Of a stretch of DNA of 64,000 nt, positions 9,408 to 20,679 are shown in pieces (the stretch's first letter is position 1; every line of letters begins with the position of its first letter). The notes beneath the pieces are model-generated. The model searched no databases, was not told the DNA's origin, and saw nothing but the letters and a program-made list of their open reading frames with translations. Source of the stretch: Mesotaenium endlicherianum (Eukaryota > Streptophyta > Zygnematophyceae > Zygnematales > Mesotaeniaceae); assembly GCA_009602735.1 (NCBI GenBank), contig WELA01009535.1:839583-903582 (forward strand), in the 5' to 3' direction. The translations under genes were made by a program, and so were the position numbers.

Positions 9408-10735
9408 CTTCTTTGATCCGCTTTGTTTGATTTAAGACATTTGAAAAAATGATACCATTGAAATTTACTGTCGCGCACGTACGGGACTGCCAACTCGACC
9501 GGTAAAGACCGACTCACAAACATACTCGTTCCAAAGCGCCGTTTGGCTAATTTACACGGTTGGGGGCTCCCGACTTTTGAGTTTGGACGTAGGAACACAC
9601 CCGACTCCCGAGTCTCGACGTACGAACACACTCGGGAGCCCACCCGGGAGTCGGAACCCCCCCATTTAGTGAATGACACAGTGACATAGGCTACATAAAT
9701 TTTATACGATTAATAAGCAACTTATTGACTACTGCCATGCATATTGCGTCATTTGGAACTTGGAGTACATAACATACACCTTTTAACAAAAACAATAAAC
9801 TCTTAATAACACACAACCCTCATGAGGCGCGCACTTGTAACTTTTAGCAAAACATTCCATGTGATCACTCTAAATTGGTATGTGTTTGAACTTTTACTCG
9901 ACTCGCGAGTCTTAAAGATAGGATGCATACATGATAATTATTAATAGACATTGCTCAATGTAATTTGTGACTCACTATTATGTCTCATAATTATGAGGGA
10001 CATTGCAATACAGCGATTACAATTTCTTTGTTCTGTTACACAAACTTATAGTGATCTTCAAATACCGACAGCCTATTGCACATTGCAAAGGCACTCTCAA
10101 TTTAAGCTTGAGGAAGGGATAGCACACTCTTTTGAATCACTACACCATCCACCAAGGTCTAAGACATACCATATGCATTAATCATTGTACCCAATAAAGA
10201 TGAAGACATTGCAAATGTATGATGTGCACAAAGTAGTAAGTAAACCTCGTAATTATTTCAAAACACATGCATTGTGCATGGTCCAAGTTACATCCATGTA
10301 TATATTTATATTGACATGCAACAAATCAAGCGTGTACACAACATTTTAGGTTTTAACATCAATGTGAAACAAATAAAGGAATTACTATACTATCAATCTT
10401 AAAGGCACAAACACGAGAAGTTCAATTAAATAACTTTAACATTGCAAAGCACTTACAAGTTACAAGCTACTGTATACACATAACTAAAAGCAGTAACAAA
10501 AAAAAAGTATTAACGCTAAAATAAAACAAGGACTTCTATTATCTATATGAGTAATGGACAGAATATACAACTTCATCATAACTTATAAGTACAAGAGCTC
10601 ACTGAAGAATAGTATGAACATGCGATATAAATTGCATTATAATATAGTACAAGGTTCATGAAGTTGCAACGTCATGCCTACTTACAAATAATGGATAGCG
10701 GGCTTTAATCCATACTCTCAGCTACATGCTACTAG
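9408..10735. other. No gene seen; AT-rich, with a GC-rich repeated-motif patch
   Basis: Between 9540 and 9660, CTCCCGA and GGGAGTC motifs recur in both orientations around TCGACGTACGA, able to form short stems. At 9899-9910 there is a perfect palindrome, GACTCGCGAGTC. The rest is AT-rich and without a convincing ORF; it may be the 3' side of the hAT element. I could not find the hAT terminal inverted repeat. Confidence 0.5.
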
Positions 10736-11639
10736 CTAGAGAGCATCATCCTCAGAATCCATATTGCCGACGTCAGCTTCTGCTTCAATCACTGGTGCAA
10801 TGTGCCTACCAGGAGCTCTCTTAACCCCACCCCTTTCCATTCCCTCAATGAGCCTCAAGTGTGAGTGAACCTTCATCAATCTCTCAGCCCGGACCTGCTT
10901 AAGCCGATTTCTTTTTTTGTTGTGAATGAAATCATACTCTGACCAATTCCTCTCACAAGAGCTTGCAGAGGACACCAAACCAAGGACTTTAATTGCAAAT
11001 GTTTGCAATTGAGGAGTGCTGGAACCACGACTTTTCCACCAAAAAACTCCTGACTTAGACTCAGCTTCCTTGTCAGCCTTAGGGTTGTTAAAATTAAAAC
11101 CTACCCTGCCCTTGTATTGCTCATACTGCTCTCTAATAGTATCCTGCTCCTCCACGTCAGGGACAATCTTGGCAAGACTAGAATACCACCCCTTCATAAC
11201 CTCCTCATTGGTATGCTGCTCATTATCCTGGAAGAGAGGGTGAAGCATGTACCCAGCTGCATGCAAAGGTGAATGGAAAAAAATCCCACCTGACCTTGAC
11301 AATCTCCACCAACCTGTCAAGCTGCTCCTCATCCAAGTCCTCATCCAACGCCTTGATGAAGTCTTGTAACTCCGCCATAGCGTTGTACACAGACCCATGG
11401 CAGCTTGGTTCCCATCAACTCCTTGGAGAAGCTTCACCAGCCTCTCAGTAACCTTCAGCAGCACCTTCACCTTGTCCCAAAAATCTTCATCACCAACAAC
11501 TGCCATTGCAGCTAGACAGTCCTTCTTCTGTGCTGAAGTGAGGTCCCTCACGTGTTCTTTCCAAGTATCTCGCAGCAACATCACCTGCAAAGATTGCTTC
11601 ACTCGCAAGGAGCATAATAAGCAAAACAAAGTATATGAA

Positions 11640-13460
11640 TGTACTGTACAACCTTACAGCAGCCATAAAAGGCAATGTACTGCAGCCACACAATGCCCCA
11701 CAGTATTACAAGAAAACACCCACAAAAATAGCCAAAGCAAAGCCCAATAGCAACACAAAAATCAACCTCAACAAACACCGAGAATAAAAAACAAAAAGCC
11801 CCCACAGCAGCACTAATCACTGGTACAAAAAAAGCTTAAATAAAGCCCCACAGCAGCACCAAACAGAGGAACAAAACAGGCCATAGCAAGAGCCAACAAC
11901 AGCAACAAAACCATCACAAATCAAGTCCACACTGAGTCCCACACAAGCACTCATAAAAGAGGAAAAAAGGAGACATAATATAGGCCCACTCGAGCACCAA
12001 AACGATGAACAAAGCAGGCCACAGCAAATATCCAGTACAGCTACAAAAACAGCAAACAACAGGTCCATACTCAGCCCTAGAGCAGCAGTACATCTAGTAA
12101 CAAATGTAGCCACCACACAGCTCCCTACAAGCACCAATAAAAGACAAAAAAAGAGACTGAAAACAGTCCCACAGCAACACCCAAAATATTAACAAAACAG
12201 GCCACCAAATGAGCCCACAGCAGGTACAAAAACAGCATACAACGAGTCCATACTTAGCCCCACAATAGCAGCAAATACAAGAACAAATGCAGCCACCACA
12301 CCGCCCCCCACAAGCACCAATGAAAGAGAAAAGAACTAGTCTTAATGTAGCTCCACAGCACACAAATAGGAGGAACAAAACAGGCCAGATTAAGAGCCGA
12401 CAGTAGCTCAACAAAAAATGCAGCAAGCAGCACCAAAACTGAACAAGAGCATGCATAATACAGCACCATAGCAGCACAACAAAGTGAAAAACAAAACAGC
12501 CATCACACAGCCCTCCACAAGCACCAATGAAAGAAAAACAAACATACTGAATACAGCCCCACAGCAGCATCCAAAATATTAACAAAACAGGCCACCACAG
12601 TAGCCCACAGCAGCTACACGATACTCACCCCACAACAGCAGCAAATCGAGGAACACATATACTGCCGTCACACAGGCCCCCACAAGCACCAACGAAGGAC
12701 AAAACAAGAAACTGAATATAGCTCCACAGCAGCATAACAAAAAAGCAAGAAAACAGGCCATAAGAAGAGCCAACAGCAACAATAAAAACAACACAAAACA
12801 AGTCCATACTCAGCCGCACACGACCACTCAAAAATAAAGAAAAAAAATGACATAATAGAGCGTCACAGCAACACAAAAAAATGAATAAAACAGGCCTCAA
12901 CTAAAGTTCACAACAGCTTTTAAAAAAGCACATGACAGCTCCATACTCAGCCCCACAAGCAGTAGCAAATCCAGGCACAAACATATTGCCATCACACAGC
13001 CCCCCACAAGCACCATTGAAAGAGAACTTAAACAGTCATAATATAGCTCTACAGCACACACATAAAGGAGGAACAATACAGGCCAAATTAAGAGCCGACA
13101 GCAGCTCAATAAACCAGCAGCGAGCAGCACCAATATTGGAACAAGAGCATGCATAATACAGCCCCATAGCAGCACAACAAAGTGGCAAACAAAAGAGGCC
13201 AAACCAATGTCCCACAAAAACAATAATAACAGACAAAAGAAGTGCCAGAATAGAGCATCATATAAGCACTAGAAGCGGACACAAAAACACCCGCACAAAT
13301 TACCCACAGCAATGGAGAAAAGAGCAAAAAAGGCAGCCATTACAAAGCCAAAAGCAAAACGAAAACATCCAAAACTAAGCTCCATAGCAGCACTTATAAT
13401 AACCCCAAAATCAACACTGAAAGAGCCATGGAGAGCATTAGACTGTAGAGCACCCTTAGA
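11640..13460. repeat. Imperfect tandem repeat array within a hAT intron
   Basis: C/A-rich sequence in which CAAGCACCAATGAAAGA-like blocks recur near 12131, 12316, 12520, 12683 and 13008, together with recurring ACAAAACAGGCCA and CCCACAGCAGC blocks. Spacing is about 160-205 bp, with one double interval. The order of blocks is kept but unit length varies. It lies wholly in the intron between transposase exons 3 and 4. Confidence 0.7.
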
Positions 13461-13879
13461 AGTCACCTGGGTAATAGCATTACCTCAAAAACACGCCCAA
13501 GCATGATGATGCTTGTCAGAAACCGAGTCTGACACCACATCTTGAGCTCCAAAAATGACTCCTTGCGGAAAAGTGCGAGAGGCTTGTGGTGGTTGCGGAT
13601 GTACACAACCACTTGCTTACCTCGGTCTACCAAGTCTTTGATCCAAGCTTCCTTGGCCATGTCTTCTAAGAGAAGATCCACACCGTGAGCCGTGCACGCA
13701 GTGCATGTAATGTGTGGATACTCCACTTCAATAAGTTTGCCTGCAATAATGAAAATGAGCAATAGTATCAGTAAGGAATATGGAGCAACAAATTACAACT
13801 TACCAATAGACAATATTGTAATGCCAGCAGCCAAAGCGAAAAAATAACCCTACTAACAATATATACTTGAGCAATGATC

Positions 13880-14330
13880 AAATAAGCACAAGGTGGCTGG
13901 TTACCATGCTGCAGCTGTTAATGAATCTTCAGCTGGAAAGCCAAAATATAAGGCAGCCTGCTGTTCAAAATAAAAAGCAACCACCAGCTACATTTGTACA
14001 GCAGCAAGCAGCTTGAAAATATAGATATATCATATAGGCAGGTGCAAAAATACACCAGCCAGAAGCTATAAAAATAGAGAATCCAGCAACAGAAAAAACA
14101 GAGCAGGCTGCAGCTAAAAATATACTGAATGCAGCAGCCGACACCAACAAATATACAGCAGCCAGCACAAAAAGTTAGCCTAGCCAGCACCCAATAATAT
14201 AGAGCAGCCAATAGCAAAAAAAAAAAGAGCCAGCAGCAAATAGAATACAGCAGCTAGCGGGTGCATAAAAATAGCCAGCAGCAAACATAATTGCAGTAGT
14301 ATGAAATTATAAATCCACATTAATGAACCA
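13880..14330. repeat. CAGC-rich low-complexity block in a hAT intron
   Basis: Short CAGCAGC, AGCCAGC and AAAATATA blocks alternate through the intron between exons 2 and 3. A similar texture fills the intron at 15250-15760. No ORF is supported here. Confidence 0.5.
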
Positions 14331-15898
14331 TATTGACATGCACACAAAAAAGAGACTTAGGTAGAAATTAAATACTTGCAGCTTTGCAGACAGCCGCTGA
14401 ATCAGTGCAAACCTGAAGAATATTGTCTGCACCAAGCTGGTCAATTACCTCGCGAAACAAGGAAGCAAGGTAGGCCGCACTTTGGTCATATTCTCAGTGT
14501 TGACGGCCTTCAAGAAGACCTCGCCCTCGGGTGAAGCAGCCATGAAGTTAAGGAGAGGCCTCTTTGTGTGGTCAGTCCACCCATCTGACGTGACCGCGAA
14601 CTTGTTGACTCCAGCCCTCCTGATGAATTGTGCCACTTGCTTATCTGTAACAGCAGCTTCTTTGTCCAGCAGAACAGTTCTCAAGCGGTCAACCTTAGGA
14701 GGCATGTACCTAGGACCAGCCTTCACGACAGCTCTGAATACTTTCGAATAAGATAATCTATTGGCATCATTAAACGTCAATGCATTGTCATAGAAAAATC
14801 TTGCTATGGCTTGATCTGCAAATTCTTTATGAGTGATATTGAAAGCAGCCTCTAGAGTGGTTTGACTCCCACCCAAACTCACTGGACCTGAAACATCAGC
14901 TATAACACCGAGCATGGCAGATTTGTGCCGCAATTCCCTGATGCGACGCAACTCATCTTCATTCTTCTGCTTCAAGATCTTCTTCACATCATCTTCATGC
15001 ACAACCCTCGCCATGTGCTCAGCTACATCCTGGTCCACCTTGGGGCATATTGCGATGCCTCTACCCCTGATTTGAGACAAGTGCAGGCGGATTCTAGTGC
15101 ATGCTCGAGACGTCTCGAAATCACAGAAATTGCACCTCACTCTGGTGGTCCTAGAACCCTTAGAGTCAGGAAAGAAGGTAACATACTGCCACTCTGAGCG
15201 CTCCGCGGGGAACACGGATGCAGAATGTTTCTCTGACAAAAAAAACCAGAAAGAATGTCACTATCCACAAATAAGCACTCACAAGAACAACTAGCAGCGG
15301 AGAGCAAGTAGCAGACATCACAAGTACAGCTGAAGGAGTGCAGCTAAAAGTGTCCGAAACAAAGTTGAAAGAACATCATGCAGCCACCAGCAGGCGGCAT
15401 GGAGAAACAAATATTACAGAAAAACAAAGCTAAACATAAACAGCCAGCAAACAGCTAAACACTTAGCAGACAGGAATAAACGAGCGGCAACAAAAAAGAA
15501 GAAGTGAATACAATGAATGAAAGGGATGAGTAGCAGGCACAAACCAAAAAATGAATACAAGGTTAGTAGACAGCACACAAAAACGAGAACACAACAGGAA
15601 TAGAGAAAAGCAGCAGAGGCAGGCAAGAGAACCACAATAAGAAGCAAACCGATGCAGCTAGAAAAAGCAAATATAGGATACCAGCAGCTTAATATCAAGG
15701 CAAGAAGTATTGCAGCCGCCAGGAGCACAACAAAGCAACAATCTTGTGAAAAAATCACGGTAACTTGGAATGCTTGCCAAGCTTACGTTTGTTTTTGGAA
15801 TTGCCGCCTTCTCTCGCGCTTGAGCCCTCTTCCACCTCCACTTCTTGCTCTTCATCTTCCTTTGAGCCCGAAGAAAGGGAGTCTCCACGGTCGCCCAT

Positions 15899-16393
15899 CT
15901 TTACTAACACCCTAAGTACAAATACTTAGAAACTATTGAGCAACATTGGAAGTTACGGAGGCTCCAGAGGATACTCAAGAAATAGTGAGTTCATTATGCA
16001 TCGAAGCTGTATAAACTTGTAGCAGGGATTCGTGAACGAGGTGGTGAGTGGTGATAAAGCTGGTGGGTTGTGGTTATAGTTCATTTGGTGCGTTAGTGTT
16101 TTCCAGATCAACGTTGTTCGTCGTCACGTGATTAGATATCTATCAAGCTTTACGCGTTAAAATACAATCGTTCCCCCGCCAGACACTTCCCGTACAGTCG
16201 GCGATGACTGGACGTGTTTGCACGATTTCTTTGGTCAGGTTATCAGAGACAAGAAATGTTTTGCTCTCCACACGCGTCATCGGTTTATTTGTCGATTTTT
16301 CCGCCGACCAACACATTTGGGACGTTATACGGCTGAGGTCGACGTAATACGTGTGAACGTCCACGTTTTACGGATACGAGAAAAATGTATTCC
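15899..16393. other. No gene seen; upstream of the hAT first exon
   Basis: It probably contains the hAT promoter and 5' end. CG-rich stretches around 16180-16370 (GTCGGCGATGACTGGACG, GGTCGACGTAATACG) differ in composition from the flanks. No terminal inverted repeat matching the 9408-9700 region could be confirmed. Confidence 0.4.
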
Positions 16394-16900
16394 ATAACTA
16401 GGCATAGGGCTGTCCACGCCAAGGTTAGCAAAGGTCATGACAGCAGCTGCCAAGTAAGGTGAAGCTGAGCTGGCAGGCCACTTAGGCTATGGCTCATGGG
16501 CATCACTGCCACAACGGCACTGCCACGACAGAAGACATGGCCTCGAAACTCACATCAGCGTGGACTGGCGTGGGCACTGGCTGGGAGGTTCTTATTTTTG
16601 TGGTAGTGTCCAATTTCTCAAAAGTCGCAAATGTCTATTTGTTGTATGCAAGAGCAGATTGAGTAAGGAAGGCCCTTAGTGAAGAACTGAGAAGTCCAGC
16701 TTGCAGTGAAGAACTGACAGGCGTGGCTAAAAGCAAGAAGCTTGGCCTGGCCAGCATAGGTTTGTTGTAGAGTTTGGAGTTTTGTAAGCTTGTACTTTTG
16801 AAAGTATAGTGAAAAGATTATGCTTGCTAGGCTCTTGAGAAATTGGGTCAGAAGAAGCCTCAACCCTCACAACTCCCTCATAAGGACATAATCACCTAAA
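16394..16900 (+). repeat. Diverged fragment of a family B type A-segment (LTR relic)
   Basis: Blocks such as GTGAAGAACTGA, GGCCTGGCCAGCATAGGT, GAGTTTTGTAAGCTT and GAAAGTATAGTGAAAAGATT parallel the 3' half of 7863-9103 in the same order. It is much older than the copy at 7863 and carries no coding remnant. Confidence 0.6.
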
Positions 16901-17049
16901 CTCAGGTACAATGGGCACGTACTGCAGTATCTGCTTGCGACCCCATGTTTTGTGCTCCCCATCATACCCAAAATATATCTTATACTTGGTTTCCTAAGTT
17001 TTATGCACCTCTTCTTCAACAATTCCTATCAAAAAGAACTCTTCATAGT

Positions 17050-19509
17050 TGTCATGACTCATTGAGTCGAAGTTGTTGCACGTACCCGAGCTACAAGCGT
17101 GTGAGCGATCAACCTCAAACGGGCATTTGCCTCTTTGCATTTGTGTGATTTAGTTTATTAAGTTGCAATGCTCGCATGCCTAGGGGATAGATGCCACGTG
17201 ACAAGTAAACACTTGTCACGTACGCCAGACCTACAAAACGCACCAGAGGTACAGGACGAATACCCCGTCCAAAACTGGACGGTGGCACTTGACTTCGTAT
17301 TCGTAGCCACTACAGGCCGCAGGGACCCAAGCGACAGCCCAAAGCAAAGGCAACAAGAGTCGAGGGGGCCACGTGGAGCCACCGGAAGGTGGCGGGCTTC
17401 TGCGCTTGGCCCAGGCTCACACGACAGCCAGCCCGAACACTTAATTGTGCTCGGCGCCAAGCGACGGGAGCCACCGAGGCCACGTGGCGCCACCGGAAGG
17501 TGGCGGGCACCTTCAAGTGGCCCAGGGTGTAATGAATCAATCCATTATTTATTTAATTAATTTCATATACAAATACAACCCTAAACAAGTAGTATGTCAA
17601 CACACTCACATGTGCGAGTTCATATAAATGAATGTAGGTCGATGTAATGCGAGTTTACTTACTTTGTCAAAAAGGTCAGCAGGATGACTTCTGTATCATA
17701 GTGTAGTTTGCTGAGATTTATATATCAATTATATATAGGATATAATATCAGTAGGTTGACATGTAGTAAGCTCGCTTGGTATTAGTCAGTATACTTAGCT
17801 TCAGTACGCTGAGGGTAGATATATTCATTTAGATTATTATTTGTAGATTGGCACATGTGACCGTAGTATACTGAAAGTCGGGAGGTCAACTGAGATTTGG
17901 TAAACCAATGTCCTACCAGTGTGGTTAACTCCTGGGTAGGCGGAGCCGTCGTCAGTCAACTAAACAGTTAGAACTTCAGTCAACCGACCAATTAATATGG
18001 TCGTTATACCTAGATCCGTGGGTCCCAACTTAACGGGTTTCCCACGAAACGGTGCACCTTGCGCCGTGGTCAACCAGGTGGTCACTAGGTACATAGCAAG
18101 CTGGGATCTCGTGGTCCCTCATTCTGGACAGTAGGCATTACAGTCGGATTTCTACTTGCAAGTCATGTGTGCACTTTTGGGTTCGTTCTAATGACCAGCC
18201 TTCACGGAAATTAACATGGATGCTTCGTCTGCGCTCTAAATGGAGCAAACTAGGACTTTTTGAAAAGGTCTCGTCAAGATGCATTCGTTGCCGTTAAGTT
18301 TGCTTGATTTGGAGTACTATGTACAGAGTAATGCCCTCTGACATTTTGGGGTCACACAGCGGACAGATTCCATGGTTTTGCACCTAAGTCAGTGGGATGT
18401 GTTTTAGCTACTTCATGGTCATCTGAATGAGAGCGCCTTTGCTATTCAGTCCCCTGATGTTGTGTATGTGCTTATACATGCTTGTATGCCTGGTAGGCAA
18501 GAGGCCATGAGTTTCCAAAAGAGAAGCTCTAGTCCTCAAGCTCGCCTCTTTCTCGTGCCTTGTAGTAGTAGTGTGCGACTATGGCACACTACGGTAAGTG
18601 AGTCAAGGGTTATAGATGAGTAAACGGAATTCATTATAAGGGTGAAGATCGCTCCTTGATTTCACACGCTTCCACTTATCTCTGATCTTATATATTTAAA
18701 TGAAATATATCAATCTTGAATAAGCAAGATTCATTTCACAGGGGCACTCAAATGCTCGTCACTTGGGCTCAGACACTCCTAAGTGCCCGACACCCAAGTG
18801 GCGAGGCCACCAAGGGCACCCAAAGCCACCGACCGACAACTGCAGCCCGTCGATTGGCCCATGCGCACCCGACCAAGATGTGCTCAGCCGACAGGAACCG
18901 TTACAGCCTGCAGGAGTACCACGGCTTAGCGGGCAACCGTCCGATTGCACAAACATAAGTGTGCAAGCTTGTCTTACAAGCTTAGCATGTGCTAATGTGA
19001 GCTCGACCTATCACATGCATTTAGCATATTCTAGCATCTTGCTTTTGATTGGATTGAGTAGTAACTAGCTTATTAGAGCGCTAGCACGATAGGTATATGT
19101 GTGTGTATGCAAAGGTAGATCTTAGATGAAGACTACATGCATTGAATCCGCGCCTAACCCGCCGGGTTTCCAGGAGTATAAGGCCTAGAGATGTCCATAG
19201 AGAGACATCTTTTTAGAAGTCCCCATTATGCCAGTTGTAAGTCACAGAGATCATCAGTAAAGCTTACGGTTTTATCTCTTGTATTTTCAGGACCACTTAG
19301 TTTCTCTCTTGTGAAGAGCAAGCCTTGCTGGCTTCCAGTCACTTGAAGAACTTTACAAGTGGTGAGCAAAGTCACAGCTTAAACCCCTGCCATAGGACTA
19401 CTCTTGAAGATCATGATGTGCTTCCAGTGATCTTTTGGGCCATACTTCATTAGTTGTATTCCTGCCAATTTACAATTTTGAGGTGCTCACTCTGGAGAGT
19501 ACACACTCC
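17050..19509 (+). repeat. Family C terminal segment A1, interrupted by a solo LTR
   Basis: It matches A2 (23688-24786) from TGTCATGA to GAGAGTACACACTCC. Differences: an insertion at 17528-18740 and about 150 bp around 19066-19213 that A2 lacks. That extra stretch includes GAGTATAAGGCC, a possible TATA box, so only A1 keeps this promoter-like element. Sequence after 19509 (TTACTTCTAAAAAGATCCC) would be the primer binding site; I could not match it to a tRNA. Confidence 0.85.
17528..18740 (+). repeat. Solo LTR of family A type nested in the family C A1 segment
   Basis: It starts TGTAATGAATCAATCC and ends GATTCATTTCACA, the same ends as the family A LTR at 60905-61625. Removing it restores continuity with A2 (CCCAGG|GGCAC). 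The flanks are CCCAGGG before and GGGGCAC after, compatible with a short G-rich target duplication. No internal genes remain, so it is the product of LTR-LTR recombination or a very short relative. Confidence 0.75.
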
Positions 19510-19566
19510 TTACTTCTAAAAAGATCCCTCTTTGCTTCGCTTACAAACATTTAGAATCTTCAACGT

Positions 19567-20679
19567 ATGCCTACTCGTAGTGGGCTCGCTTATCAGCCTT
19601 ACTACGAAAGGGTTAGCGGGGAAAACTCAGACTCAAATCTCAGTGCCATCACTGAACCTTTTGAAGGGGATCATCAAGTACCTCTCCACCCTGCAGTTGT
19701 CATTGAGCCACAGCCTCAGTGGACTTACATTGATCTACAGACCTCTATGGCTGGAGACCAAGATACGAAGGTGGATAGGGCCTCTCTCTTCCGTTTCGGC
19801 GGTAGGCCAGGCACCTGTGATCTGGACGACACCATCTCTGAGTTTGAGGCTGACTTTGAGAACGCAAAGCTCAAGACTCCTACGCTCACCAAGCGCCAGG
19901 TGTTTGGCACGCTTATGCATTACCTTCTTCACAAGACTCGCGACACCTACCGTGAGAAGTCGGCTGAGATCTACGCACGCACAGAGCCCGTGGGGGACCC
20001 GCCAGTGGACACCCCCATAGCTGATCCTGTCCAGGCCTTCTGGAACGTTCTCAAAGAGGAGTTTCAGTCTGCCACCGAAGAGAAGGTGTACGAGCTGCAT
20101 CGCTTCTATCGCCGCAAGGATGAGACGATTCGCATGATGTACCGGCGCCTGACCCACCTACGACAAGACGTGGGCACTGTCACCAACCGGGAGGCTGCGG
20201 AGATCTTCTTGCAAGCCATTGATTCGCGTCTGAGGGAGAGGGCCATTGCTCCTCTCGTTGATCGCGTCGGCGTTGACTACACGCTGGAGGACGCCTACAA
20301 AGCTGTAGAACGTCAAATTCTGGCTGCCGCACGGAGCAACATCAGCGATCGTGTGGGCCTGGCATCCACTGGCATATGCCAGGAAGCACCGGTGCTGCCC
20401 TCCTTGACAGCACGCTTCGCTCCTGCCCGCCAGCATCAGCAACAGCATCCGCAACGCTCGCAGTTGCCAGCACAGACGCAGTCTCACAACGCGCCACGTG
20501 GCCTTATCTCCATGGCCGCAACGACGGGCGACCTTTGTTGGGCATGTGGAGAGACGGGCCACACACGTCGTGAGTGCACTCTGGTAGGCCAGGCGACTGC
20601 ACCTACTGCGGCAAGGCAGGCCATTTGCAAGTCGTATGCTTGCAGAGCAGCGCGACACGGAGGTTGGACGCGCTCATGA
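19567..20679 (+). CDS. Gag polyprotein of family C with CCHC zinc knuckle
   Basis: There are 370 codons from ATG to stop. The central part (WNVLKEEFQSATEEKVYELH, FYRRKDETIRMMYRRLTHLR, EAAEIFLQAIDSRLRE) resembles the capsid-like core of Ty3/gypsy gag, with the usual F-x-x-L...Y...L pattern. A Q/P-rich stretch follows, then the CCHC knuckle CWACGETGHTRREC (20536-20577), which binds RNA. A second knuckle, CTYCGKAGHLQVVC (20598-20639), is in another frame, so the normal protein presumably carried both. The start is the first ATG after the A1 segment. It would package the element RNA. Confidence 0.85.
   Translation: MPTRSGLAYQPYYERVSGENSDSNLSAITEPFEGDHQVPLHPAVVIEPQPQWTYIDLQTSMAGDQDTKVDRASLFRFGGRPGTCDLDDTISEFEADFENAKLKTPTLTKRQVFGTLMHYLLHKTRDTYREKSAEIYARTEPVGDPPVDTPIADPVQAFWNVLKEEFQSATEEKVYELHRFYRRKDETIRMMYRRLTHLRQDVGTVTNREAAEIFLQAIDSRLRERAIAPLVDRVGVDYTLEDAYKAVERQILAAARSNISDRVGLASTGICQEAPVLPSLTARFAPARQHQQQHPQRSQLPAQTQSHNAPRGLISMAATTGDLCWACGETGHTRRECTLVGQATAPTAARQAICKSYACRAARHGGWTRS

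Larger units (their letters stand above)
10736..15898 (-). pseudogene. hAT-superfamily transposase, multi-exon, with a compensating frameshift pair
   Basis: Exon 1 (15898 to about 15788) encodes an acidic N-terminus starting MGDRGDSL and ends at a GTAAGC donor. Exon 2 (15236 to about 14450) joins in phase and holds a BED-type zinc finger (VRCNFCDF ... RLHLSQIRGRGIAICP) and a transposase core with FAVTSDGWTDHTKRPLLNF. Exon 3 (about 13740-13480) has CTACTAHGVDLLLEDMAK. Exon 4 (about 11582-10736) ends in the hAT dimerisation region (SSASSCERNWSEYDFIHNKKRNRL shortened: CERNWS...HNKKRNRL). Inside exon 4 one base is missing near 11398 and one extra T occurs near 11280 (seven Ts), putting about 38 codons out of frame before frame is restored. 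Whether the lesions are real or sequencing errors is open. Terminal inverted repeats were not found. Confidence 0.8.

Noticed and set aside
11600-13330. Many minus-strand ORFs rich in Leu, Cys, Phe and Val
   Set aside because: They are translations of the C/A-rich tandem array in a hAT intron, in several frames at once, with no domain.
9408-16393. Terminal inverted repeats of the hAT element
   Set aside because: Compared both flanks by eye; only weak matches such as ACTGT...ACGGGA were found, not enough to call ends.
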